This document shows, one piece after another, positions 38,137 through 46,083 of a DNA stretch of 64,000 nt. Within the stretch, counting starts at the first letter, position 1. Each line of letters begins with the position of its first letter. Source of the stretch: G963675935 sp963719005 (GTDB lineage Bacteria > Planctomycetota > Planctomycetia > Pirellulales > Thermoguttaceae); assembly GCA_963719005.1 (NCBI GenBank), contig CAVRAR010000014.1:992001-1056000 (forward strand), written 5' to 3'. The notes beneath the pieces are model-generated. The model was not told the DNA's origin. It did not search any database and saw only the letters and a list, made by a program, of their open reading frames with translations. The position numbers were made by a program, and so were the translations under genes.

Positions 38137-38283
38137 GAGCGAACCGAGCGACTTGTTGAGCAGCGTTGGGCAGGTGTCGAGGCCATAGCGGCGGCCCTTG
38201 AGCAACGCCGAAGCCTGGATGGAACCGCAATAGACGCCGTACTGCAACCTCATTGGAACCGGACGAAGTAGATGATTTAACTG

Positions 38284-39219
38284 ATGTCGGAATATCCAGT
38301 TCTCGGAGAATCGACCAAGTGCGGCGGGGCGGCAATGGAATCGCAGCAATTCCTGTTCGAAGATCGCTCCTTGGCGACACTGCCGCCCTTCCGCCTGCAA
38401 CTGTTGAAATGGATCGGGAACAAGCAACGATTCGCCCACGAAATCGCATCCTTCTTCCCGGCCCGATTCGGCACATACTTCGAGCCGTTTCTTGGTAGCG
38501 GAGCGGTCCTTGGCACTCTGTCTCCGCAACGCGCCTTCGCATCCGACGCTTTCGGCCCGCTCATGGAAATCTGGGTGACGTTGAAGGCATCGCCGCAGAC
38601 GCTTGTCGCTTGGTATACCGAGCGATGGCAAGCGATGATGCGCGGCGAGAAAAAGGAAGAATACGAGAGGATCAAGGCGGCGTACAATTACCATCCCAAC
38701 GGCGCCGATTTGCTGTTCCTATGCCGGGCGTGCTACGGCGGCGTGGTGCGCTTTCGGCAGGCCGACGGATACATGTCCACGCCCTGCGGGATTCACAAAC
38801 CCGTTTCGCCCGCCAGTTTTTCGCGGCGAGTTGGTCAGTGGCACGGGAGGATCCAGGGAACGCGGTTCGCAACGCTGGATTTCGAGGATGCCATGAATTC
38901 CGCCCAGCAAGGAGACCTGGTGTATTGCGATCCTCCGTACCGTCATTCGCAAAGCATCCTCTACGGAGCGCAAGGCCTCAGCCTGGAACGTCTCTTCGAC
39001 ACCACGGCGCGGTGTAAGCGGCGAGGCGTTTTCGTTGCCATGAGCATCGACGGCAGCAAGAAATCCGGGAATCATGCGTGTCATATTTCACTTCCCAGGG
39101 GACTCTTCGATCGTGAGGTTCTTGTTAATTGTGGTCGATCCATGTTGCGGCGCTTTCAGATGAACGGCCAAACCCTCGAAGACGAAGTAGTCGCCGATCG
39201 GCTGTTGTTGACCTATTGA
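38284..39219 (+). CDS. D12-class (Dam-type) adenine-N6 DNA methyltransferase
   Basis: The enzyme methylates adenine in a short DNA site. The SAM-binding motif is QLLKWIGNKQRF plus YFEPFLGSGAVLG, and catalytic motif IV is VYCDPPYRHS. The order (SAM site before DPPY) is that of the alpha class. There is no adjacent restriction gene, so it is an orphan methylase or a stripped RM remnant. The first ATG is 38284. ATG 38335 (MESQQFLFED) is a possible shorter start, and neither has a clear ribosome site. It begins 12 bases after the broken M41-like gene. Confidence 0.87.
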   Translation: MSEYPVLGESTKCGGAAMESQQFLFEDRSLATLPPFRLQLLKWIGNKQRFAHEIASFFPARFGTYFEPFLGSGAVLGTLSPQRAFASDAFGPLMEIWVTLKASPQTLVAWYTERWQAMMRGEKKEEYERIKAAYNYHPNGADLLFLCRACYGGVVRFRQADGYMSTPCGIHKPVSPASFSRRVGQWHGRIQGTRFATLDFEDAMNSAQQGDLVYCDPPYRHSQSILYGAQGLSLERLFDTTARCKRRGVFVAMSIDGSKKSGNHACHISLPRGLFDREVLVNCGRSMLRRFQMNGQTLEDEVVADRLLLTY

Positions 39220-39241
39220 GCCAATTCGGAGGTATATCACA

Positions 39242-39550
39242 ATGATCTGTGTGATTGCCACGATTCAAGTCGCCGCGGGGCGACGCGAGGAACTGCTGGC
39301 GTTGTTCCGGCCGCTGATGCCGAAGGTTCGGGCGGAACAGGGCTGCATCGAATACATGGCGATGGTTGATTCCCGCAGCGGGCTGGCCGCCCAAGACCCG
39401 ATTCGAGACAACACCCTCGTGATCGTCGAAAAATGGGAAAGCCTCACCGCGCTCAACGCCCATCTGAAGACCTTGCACATGGCCCAGTATTTCCAAGAGG
39501 CCGAAGAACTGCAACTGACCATGAGTTTGCAAGTGCTCGAACCCGCCTAG
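39242..39550 (+). CDS. antibiotic-biosynthesis-monooxygenase (ABM/YgiN-like) domain protein
   Basis: The 102-residue ferredoxin-like ABM domain is typical of cofactor-free quinol monooxygenases. The pattern is MICVIATIQVAAGRREELLALF, QGCIEYMAMVD, FVIVEKWES-like VIVEKWESLTALNAHLKT, HMAQYFQEA. GGAGG lies seven bases before the ATG at 39242. The substrate is unknown, and quinols or small oxidised metabolites are likely. Confidence 0.87.
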   Translation: MICVIATIQVAAGRREELLALFRPLMPKVRAEQGCIEYMAMVDSRSGLAAQDPIRDNTLVIVEKWESLTALNAHLKTLHMAQYFQEAEELQLTMSLQVLEPA

Positions 39551-39732
39551 CGCGCGATCCAAGAATTCCTTGCCACCGAGCCAACGAACCGTTTGCGGTC
39601 TCGCACCCATCCCCGGCAGCCAAGAGGCGTCGGAAAAACGCTCCAGATAGCCCCAATGGGCCAGTGGGCAACGGTTCGGATAGTTGGTATACTGCCAGTG
39701 TTCTCTTGGGCAGCGGCGGAATGGAGAGACGC

Positions 39733-42195
39733 ATGGCGCGGCTGATCTGCATCGGGTTGCTACTGACGCTGACGGCGTTTCTGCCCGGTTGCGGCGGTTG
39801 CCGCCGTACGCCCCCCAAGACGCCGGAGGAGATCGAAAAGGAGGAACTGGAACGGAAGAAGGAGGAAGAAGAGCGGGCCAAGCCCGACTTCGAGGTGAAA
39901 TTCCTGGTTTCGCGTCCGCCGAGCGAACGGCCCATGATCGGCTATTACGCCAAGCCGGGCCATTGGACCTGCGTGGCGCTGGAAGATGCCAAGACCAACC
40001 ACTTCGACTTCGTCGGCGAGCTCGAGTTGAGTTTGATCGACGGCGAAGGCAACCCGGTGACGATCGGCGACACCCCCTTCAACCTGGCCGAGTGCCGCGA
40101 CGTGGCGCTGCCGAAGAAGCAAGTTAAATCGCTGGAATCCGTGCTGTTTGTCCCGCAAGTCCCATCGCGCAGCAGAAGCGTTTCGACCAGGTACTGCTAC
40201 AACGCCGGCCAGGGCGGCCGCCGCGTTGTCGAGTTTCCGCCGGAGCGGCTGATGGGCTTCATGCCGTCGTGGCAATATCATTTCGTGGTTCTGGCGCGAA
40301 CGCCGGAAGCGTATCAATACGTTCAGAAGCTCGATTCGATCCGTCCGCCCAGCAGCTTGGACAACGTCGCCGCGCCGTATTATCGCGTGACGATGCTCGC
40401 AACCGATCGGCGACCGGCGCTGCCGGCGCACGCCATGCAGTGGACCAGTATCGCCTGCGTGCTGTGGGACGACGCCTCGCCCGGCGCCTTGGACCCGGTG
40501 CAGCAGCAGGCGATGCTCGACTGGCTGCACTGGGGCGGGCAGTTGATCCTCAGCGGTCCCGACACGCTCGACACCCTCGGCGACAGTTTTCTCGCCCCCT
40601 ATCTGCCCGCTTTGTCGGCCGGCGCCTGCAAATTGGGCTCCGCGGACCTGAAGGAACTGAATGCCTTTTCGGGCAAGGCGATTCGGCCGCTGCTGCCGGC
40701 GCGGGCGTGGAGCGGTATTCGCTTGCAGAAGCATCGCCAGGCCGAATTCGTGCCCGGCGCGGGCGAACTGCTGGCCGAGCGCCGCGTGGGACGAGGGCGG
40801 ATCGTGGTCTCTGCATTCCGCTTGTCGGAACGGGACTTTACCGACTGGCCGGGGCGCGACGAAGTCTTCAGCGCCATGCTGCTTCGCCACCCGCCGCGAA
40901 GGTACAGCGTTACCAGCGACGCCCAGCCGCTGCTTGAATGGAAGGACGGCGGCGAGCGACTGGATGCCGGGCGGGTCACGGCCCTGCGCTACTTCGCCCG
41001 CGATGCCGGCGTTCCGTTGGCAACGTACGGCGCCGACAAGGTCGAGGCGCCGCAGCAGGACGTGTCGTATGGCTACCGGTCACCGCGACCGATGATGACT
41101 GATAACGATCCGGTCACCGCGCCGGGGGTGGCGGCGTGGAACGATTTCAACCCCGTGGCCCGGGCGGCCCGAAAGACGCTGCAAGACGCCGCCCGAATCG
41201 AAATCCCCAATCACACGTTCGTGATCTGGGTCATGGCGGTCTACATTGTGGTGCTCGTGCCGGTGAACTGGCTGCTGTTTCGCGGGCTGGGGCGCGTCGA
41301 GTTGGCCTGGGCCGCTGCGCCCGTGATTGCCGTGGCATGCACCGGCACGGTCATCCGTTTGGCCCGGCTCGACATCGGTTTCGCCCGGCTGCAAACCGAG
41401 GTGGCCGTGGCGGAAATTCAAGGCAACTATCCTCGCGCGCACGTCGCGCGTTACAACGCCCTATATACCTCGCTGACCACCTATTACCGACTGCAATGCG
41501 ACGATCCCGGCGCCGCGGTATTACCCTTTCCGACCGTCGGCGAGCCCGGGGGCTTCAACATGCCGTACGGGCAGCAGGTGCAAAAGCTGACTTGCCGCCG
41601 CGGCGACCAGGTCACGCTCTCGGACTTTCCCGTCAATTCCAACTCGACCGGACTGGTCCACAGCGAGGAGATGCTCGACCTCGGCGGCGGCATTTCGCTG
41701 GTCAAAGACGCCGACCGCACCTGGAAACTGGTCAACCGATCCAAGTTGAATTTGCACGGCGTGGGGCTGCTGCGAAAGACCCCGTTTGGATTTGAAGAGG
41801 CTTGGATCGGCGAGATTCCCGCTGCAAAGACGCCGGGAGGGGTGGGCACTTCAGGGCTCAGTGAATCGCCCGTCCGTTGGAACGGCCTCGATGACCCCGG
41901 CGCGGCCAAGCTTTGGACCAGCCAGCGCGAACAGTCGCCTCTGAGCGCGTCGCGCACGACGTCGGGGGCGTTGAGCCTTCACACGCTGCTCATCCTTGCC
42001 CAGGACGCCAACAGCCTCGACGTCGGCGAGGTCCGCTTAATCGGTTGGTCGACCGACGATCTGCCGGGCTTGTCGATCAAACCGGCGGCGCCGCAAGCCA
42101 GGCGCGGCATCCTGGTCGTCGCACACCTCGGCTATGGTCTCGGAGATCCGCCCGCCCCGGATAAGAATCTCAAGACTAACGTGGAAACGCAATAG
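39733..42195 (+). CDS. large envelope protein of an ABC-export operon
   Basis: The ATG at 39733 (GGAGAG upstream) starts a lipoprotein-like signal (ICIGLLLTLTAFLPGCGGC). A charged KEELERKKEEEE linker follows. The ~500-residue domain after it contains a GATase-like segment (WLHWGGQLILSGPDTLDTLG). Two TM helices lie near 41214-41385 (FVIWVMAVYIVVLVPVNWLLF, LAWAAAPVIAVACTGTVI), and the remainder is beta-rich. This resembles planctomycete proteins co-operonic with GldA/GldF-like ABC exporters. The ATPase gene starts 11 bases later. The exported substrate is unknown. Confidence 0.65.
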   Translation: MARLICIGLLLTLTAFLPGCGGCRRTPPKTPEEIEKEELERKKEEEERAKPDFEVKFLVSRPPSERPMIGYYAKPGHWTCVALEDAKTNHFDFVGELELSLIDGEGNPVTIGDTPFNLAECRDVALPKKQVKSLESVLFVPQVPSRSRSVSTRYCYNAGQGGRRVVEFPPERLMGFMPSWQYHFVVLARTPEAYQYVQKLDSIRPPSSLDNVAAPYYRVTMLATDRRPALPAHAMQWTSIACVLWDDASPGALDPVQQQAMLDWLHWGGQLILSGPDTLDTLGDSFLAPYLPALSAGACKLGSADLKELNAFSGKAIRPLLPARAWSGIRLQKHRQAEFVPGAGELLAERRVGRGRIVVSAFRLSERDFTDWPGRDEVFSAMLLRHPPRRYSVTSDAQPLLEWKDGGERLDAGRVTALRYFARDAGVPLATYGADKVEAPQQDVSYGYRSPRPMMTDNDPVTAPGVAAWNDFNPVARAARKTLQDAARIEIPNHTFVIWVMAVYIVVLVPVNWLLFRGLGRVELAWAAAPVIAVACTGTVIRLARLDIGFARLQTEVAVAEIQGNYPRAHVARYNALYTSLTTYYRLQCDDPGAAVLPFPTVGEPGGFNMPYGQQVQKLTCRRGDQVTLSDFPVNSNSTGLVHSEEMLDLGGGISLVKDADRTWKLVNRSKLNLHGVGLLRKTPFGFEEAWIGEIPAAKTPGGVGTSGLSESPVRWNGLDDPGAAKLWTSQREQSPLSASRTTSGALSLHTLLILAQDANSLDVGEVRLIGWSTDDLPGLSIKPAAPQARRGILVVAHLGYGLGDPPAPDKNLKTNVETQ

Positions 42196-42206
42196 AGCCC
42201 CCAAAC

Positions 42207-43133
42207 ATGATCGAGCTGCTCAATTTCACCAAACGTTACGGCGATCTGCTGGCGGTCGATAGTCTGTCGTTGAAGATCGAGCCCGGCGAGATGTTCGGCT
42301 TCATCGGGCCCAACGGGGCGGGCAAGAGCACGACGATCCGTTTTCTGGCAACGCTGCTGAAGGCGACCGGCGGCGACGGAATCGTCAACGGGCATCGCGT
42401 CAACAAGGATCCGCTTGGCGTCCGCCGCAGCGTCGGCTACATGCCCGATAACTTCGGCGTCTACGACGGCATGAAAGTTTGGGAATTTTTGGACTTTTTC
42501 GCCGTGGCCTATCAGATTCCGCGCGACCGCCGGCGGCAAGTCGTCGGCGACGTGCTCGATCTGCTCGACCTGACCGGCAAGCGCGAGGCGTTCGTCAACA
42601 GTCTTTCCCGCGGCATGAAGCAGCGGCTCTGCCTGGCCAAGACGCTCGTGCACGACCCGCCGGTGCTGATCCTCGACGAGCCCGCCAGCGGGCTGGATCC
42701 GCGGGCGCGGGTCGAGGTGAAGGCCCTCTTGAAGGAACTGCGGCGGATGGGCAAGACGATCCTCATTTCCAGCCACATCCTCACCGAGTTGGCCGACTGC
42801 TGCACGTCGATCGGCATCATCGAGCGCGGCAAGCTGCTGATGTGCGGCCCGATCGACGAGGTGTATCATCGCATCCAGCGAAATCGGATCGTGCGGATCA
42901 AGTTCCTGGAGAACATGGAGGCCGGCGTCTCGATCCTCCGCAGCCAGCCCGAAACCCGCGACGTGCAGATCGAGAACAACCACGTCACCGTCGAGCTCGC
43001 GGCCGACGACCAGCAGACTGCCGCGATTTTAGAACGCCTATTGGCCGGCGGCGTGCGGGTCAGCTCCTTCGCCGAGAAGGAACCGACGTTGGAGGACGTG
43101 TTTATGATGGTAACAAAGGGGGCGGTGGCGTAG
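42207..43133 (+). CDS. ABC transporter ATP-binding protein
   Basis: The 308-residue nucleotide-binding subunit has Walker A as GPNGAGKST, the signature LSRGMKQRL and Walker B/D-loop LILDEPASGLDPR. The H-loop is ISSHIL. The C-terminal ~80 residues form the accessory domain seen in DrrA/NatA-type exporters. Its permease partner is at 46084, displaced by a restriction-modification island. Confidence 0.93.
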   Translation: MIELLNFTKRYGDLLAVDSLSLKIEPGEMFGFIGPNGAGKSTTIRFLATLLKATGGDGIVNGHRVNKDPLGVRRSVGYMPDNFGVYDGMKVWEFLDFFAVAYQIPRDRRRQVVGDVLDLLDLTGKREAFVNSLSRGMKQRLCLAKTLVHDPPVLILDEPASGLDPRARVEVKALLKELRRMGKTILISSHILTELADCCTSIGIIERGKLLMCGPIDEVYHRIQRNRIVRIKFLENMEAGVSILRSQPETRDVQIENNHVTVELAADDQQTAAILERLLAGGVRVSSFAEKEPTLEDVFMMVTKGAVA

Positions 43134-43155
43134 GCCATTGAGAGACAAGCCTGTA

Positions 43156-43184
43156 GTGGCACAAGGCATCCAATCCGCTATAAT
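43156..43184 (+). promoter_or_regulatory. candidate sigma70-type promoter for the RM operon
   Basis: A perfect TATAAT at 43179-43184 lies 45 bases before the endonuclease ATG. A weak -35 (GTGGCA at 43156-43161) is 17 bases upstream. It is notable in GC-rich DNA and fits an island that brings its own promoter. Confidence 0.4.
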
Positions 43185-43228
43185 TGCGAGACTTGAACGC
43201 AGTGAAGCATTAGCCGAGAACAAGACAC

Positions 43229-44182
43229 ATGGCCGTCAATCTGGACAAGCCTCATATGTGGAAGCAGGATACGCAAGCTTCTGTGGACCACTACAATAAG
43301 TGGTTTATGAAGTTTGCTCCCAAAGCCTTTCGAGCCACCCGAATGAAGGTTACCGAGAGCGTCGAGCGTGCAATTGTCGACAGCAACGATATGCGCGATG
43401 TATCGCCTGAGTTATTGCTTTCTCGTCCGGGCATTTTGCCGACGCTCCGCATGTCATGCTGTCCCCCGCTTGCGGTTGATAGACTCGTCGGTCTTGCGCA
43501 CACGAGCAAGAACCTTGTCGAAAACATGGAGGAAAGCAAGTTGTCCGTTCGGATGCCCGAGCAAACATTGGCGCTTCATTTGGCAAGGATCGTCAAGGTG
43601 ATTGGCAAGTTGCTCGATCCAGATATCTTTGTCTGGATTCCCGAACGTCGATCGCCAACTGCGGCGGAAAGACATAGAGCGTCAACCATTGTGGCCGATA
43701 GGCTCACAGGAACGGTAGCCAACCCGATCATTAGGAACGCCCAGGAAGAACGCCAGCTTGACAAGATCGGGGCATATTTGACGAAGAAGGGATACACTAA
43801 GAAGCCCCATCCGTCCGGTGTCGCGCTGACTGCCATGCCGCCCGGTACATTTACGTTTCACTATTCCGTGGCGACGGGCGGCGAGGGACACAAGGTAAAC
43901 GTGTCGGTTGACGTTCTGATTCAACCCCGCATCTTGCGTCCTAACGGTCTGCCCATTATGGTTGAGGCAAAATCAGCGGGCGATTTTACGAACACGAACA
44001 AGAGACGCAAAGAGGAAGCAAAGAAGATTAGCCAGCTTAAAGCGACGTTTGGGGAGGATGTTTGCTACATCGTTTTTCTTTGCGGATACTTCGACAGCGG
44101 GTATTTGGGCTACGAGGCCGCCGATGGCATTGATTGGGTGTGGGAACATCGGATCGAGGATATTGAACAGTTGGGGATTTAG
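43229..44182 (+). CDS. XamI-family type II restriction endonuclease
   Basis: The 317-residue protein matches the XamI pattern as I recall it: an N-terminal WKQDTQASVDHYNKWFMKFAP, PPLAVDRLVGLA in the first third, and a C-terminal catalytic region. The last contains a PD-(D/E)xK-like VSVDVLIQPR ... PIMVEAKSAGDFTN (E-x-K). XamI is reported as a GTCGAC cutter, and that specificity is inference here. Base composition is visibly lower in GC than its neighbours, which suggests transfer. The methylase gene starts 3 bases after its stop. Confidence 0.8.
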   Translation: MAVNLDKPHMWKQDTQASVDHYNKWFMKFAPKAFRATRMKVTESVERAIVDSNDMRDVSPELLLSRPGILPTLRMSCCPPLAVDRLVGLAHTSKNLVENMEESKLSVRMPEQTLALHLARIVKVIGKLLDPDIFVWIPERRSPTAAERHRASTIVADRLTGTVANPIIRNAQEERQLDKIGAYLTKKGYTKKPHPSGVALTAMPPGTFTFHYSVATGGEGHKVNVSVDVLIQPRILRPNGLPIMVEAKSAGDFTNTNKRRKEEAKKISQLKATFGEDVCYIVFLCGYFDSGYLGYEAADGIDWVWEHRIEDIEQLGI

Positions 44183-44185
44183 GGG

Positions 44186-45724
44186 ATGACGGCCATACTT
44201 GAAGCGGAAGCCTCGCGATTGACGGAGCAAAGCAGGCTCGACCGGCTGAAGACGGCAAGAGAGCGCAATCGGTGGGGCCAGTTCGCCACCCCGCCCGCCT
44301 TGTCTCTCGATATTGCCCTCTACGGCTGGAACAAACTGCGGCGACGCAAGGGCGTTTTTCGCTTCTTGGACCCAGCCATAGGCACCGGGTCATTCTTCGG
44401 CGCCTTCATTCAGACTTTTCCAAACGATCGCATATCGGGTGCAACGGGAATAGAACTGGACAAATCGTTTGCCGAAGCGGCAGAGTCAATCTGGCAACGG
44501 CAAGGCTTGCAGGTAATTCAAGGGGACTTCACCAAGCAGGAGCCAAAAGCTGTCTATGATGTGGTTCTGACAAATCCGCCCTATGTTCGCCATCACCACT
44601 TGGCAGCAGGAGAGAAGCTACGGTTGCGTGAATTGGCGGAAAACGCTACCGGGCTGCGGCTAAGCGGCTTGGCCGGTCTGTACTGTTACTTTTTGCTAAT
44701 TGCCCATGATTGGCTTGCGGAAAATGGATTGGCGATCTGGTTGATTCCCTCCGAGTTCATGGACGTGAACTACGGGGACGAGGTGAAACGGTATCTAACG
44801 GAACGGGTCTGCCTTCTCCAAATACATCGCTTTTGCCCGTCCGACATGCAATTCGACGATGCGTTGGTGTCCTCCGCAGTTGTCATTTTCGAGAAACGCA
44901 AGCCGAAGGCGGATGACAACGCAATTTTCTCGTTTGGTGGCACGCTGATACACCCGGCCACAACAAACGTGGTCTCGCTTGACGAATTGCGGGCCACGAG
45001 AAAGTGGACTTCGCTGCCGCGCCAGGGCGGCGGTCGAGCTAAGCTCTCCTCGGCAACGCTAGGCGATTTTTTCACAGTGAAACGCGGACTCGCAACGGGA
45101 AGTAACGACTTCTTTATTGTGCCAAGGGAGAAACTCCAGGAATTGGGAGTTCCGGACGCCTGTGTTCGCCCAATACTTCCAAGTCCTCGTTTTCTAAAGC
45201 AAGCAATTGTCGAAACCGATGCCGATGGTTGGCCGATGCTTGATCGACAACTGGCCCTAATTGCCTGCGAACTCAATGAAGAGGACATTCGCGGGAAGTG
45301 GCCTCGATTTGCCGCGTACTTGGAGGGCGGGAAGAAGCAGGGTATCCACGAGGGATACATAACTAGTCGTCGCCGCCCTTGGTACTCACAAGAGAAGCGA
45401 GAGCCAACCCCGTTTCTCTGCACCTACATGGGGCGATCCCTCGAAAGGCCGTTCCGATTCATCTGGAACCATTCAAAAGCGACGGCCGCCAATGTTTACC
45501 TGCTGCTTTATCCGAGGAACTTCATTGCTCCGATGCTGAAGAAGAAGGCTGCGGAGGTGTTTGAAACCCTCCGAACGATTCATTCCGAGCACTTTGTCAA
45601 CGAGGGGCGGGTCTATGGTGGGGGCTTATACAAGATGGAGCCTGCCGAATTGATGAGGCTTCCCGTTGACGGCCTGGCCGACGTATTGGAAGTCAGTATG
45701 GCGCAACAACGGAACCTTTTCTGA
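44186..45724 (+). CDS. type II adenine-N6 DNA methyltransferase (gamma class) of the XamI-like system
   Basis: The 512-residue protein has the SAM-binding motif FLDPAIGTGSFFGAF and catalytic motif IV as VVLTNPPYVRHHHL. The order fits the gamma class used by Eco57I/TaqI-like enzymes. The C-terminal ~250 residues form the target-recognition half (LGDFFTVKRGLATGSNDFF, RPWYSQEKREPTPFLCTYMG). It presumably protects the host from the adjacent endonuclease. Close spacing means the two are cotranscribed. Confidence 0.9.
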   Translation: MTAILEAEASRLTEQSRLDRLKTARERNRWGQFATPPALSLDIALYGWNKLRRRKGVFRFLDPAIGTGSFFGAFIQTFPNDRISGATGIELDKSFAEAAESIWQRQGLQVIQGDFTKQEPKAVYDVVLTNPPYVRHHHLAAGEKLRLRELAENATGLRLSGLAGLYCYFLLIAHDWLAENGLAIWLIPSEFMDVNYGDEVKRYLTERVCLLQIHRFCPSDMQFDDALVSSAVVIFEKRKPKADDNAIFSFGGTLIHPATTNVVSLDELRATRKWTSLPRQGGGRAKLSSATLGDFFTVKRGLATGSNDFFIVPREKLQELGVPDACVRPILPSPRFLKQAIVETDADGWPMLDRQLALIACELNEEDIRGKWPRFAAYLEGGKKQGIHEGYITSRRRPWYSQEKREPTPFLCTYMGRSLERPFRFIWNHSKATAANVYLLLYPRNFIAPMLKKKAAEVFETLRTIHSEHFVNEGRVYGGGLYKMEPAELMRLPVDGLADVLEVSMAQQRNLF

Positions 45725-45737
45725 GAAAGCGACGACT

Positions 45738-46061
45738 GTGCCATCATCCAAAACTGTCCCAGCGGAGCTACTCGAACAGCTTCGCGCGGATCGCGAGGCA
45801 ATTGCGGCGGAACTGCCGGAAGCAATACAGCGCTCGAAACGGCTGCGAGAGGCTGCGTTGGAAGACACGATGAGCGGCCGGCTTCGGCGGGCAGTCCATC
45901 AAAGCCGGCGTGCACTGGACGCCATCGCTCGCGATGCGGGCATACCCGTCGAATTGCTCTGCGATTGGCTTGCGGGTGATCGGACCCTTCGCTCCGACGT
46001 GCTCGATCGCGTTGCCCAGGCCGTCGGAGCCGAAATGTCGATTACACTCCGACCGCGTTGA
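45738..46061 (+). CDS. small helix-turn-helix protein following the RM genes
   Basis: GTG at 45738 (GAGAAAG upstream) gives a 107-residue product with an N-terminal helix (ELLEQLRADREAIAAELPEAI). A Cro/C1-like HTH follows (SRRALDAIARDAGIPVELLCDWLAGDRTLRSDVLDRVAQAVG). It could be a controller of the RM operon. Similar HTH proteins also occur alone in planctomycetes, so it may belong to the host operon instead. It ends 22 bases before the permease start. Confidence 0.65.
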   Translation: MPSSKTVPAELLEQLRADREAIAAELPEAIQRSKRLREAALEDTMSGRLRRAVHQSRRALDAIARDAGIPVELLCDWLAGDRTLRSDVLDRVAQAVGAEMSITLRPR

Positions 46062-46083
46062 CAGCGGCTCATTGGAACGAGTG

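Larger units (their letters stand above)
36706..38271 (+). pseudogene. M41-like (FtsH peptidase-related) small protein split by an IS630 element
   Basis: The left half carries AYHEAGHVVMALVVG, the HExxH zinc site of M41 peptidases. The right half resumes after the IS. Removing 37102-38136 (the IS with one TA copy) restores one frame. It reads ...DYLDRMLERTERLVEQRWAGVEAIAAALEQRRSLDG and ends TAG at 38269-38271, matching the C-terminal helix pattern of M41 proteins (WxxVExLAxALLxxxxLxG). The intact product would be ~175 residues with a possible TTG start at 36706, five bases after the helicase stop. As it stands the gene is truncated, and its frame runs ~23 residues into the IS. Confidence 0.8.

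Noticed and set aside
45738..46061. HTH gene as an antitoxin of a toxin-antitoxin pair
   Set aside because: No partner toxin frame is adjacent. The position fits an RM controller or a host regulator better.
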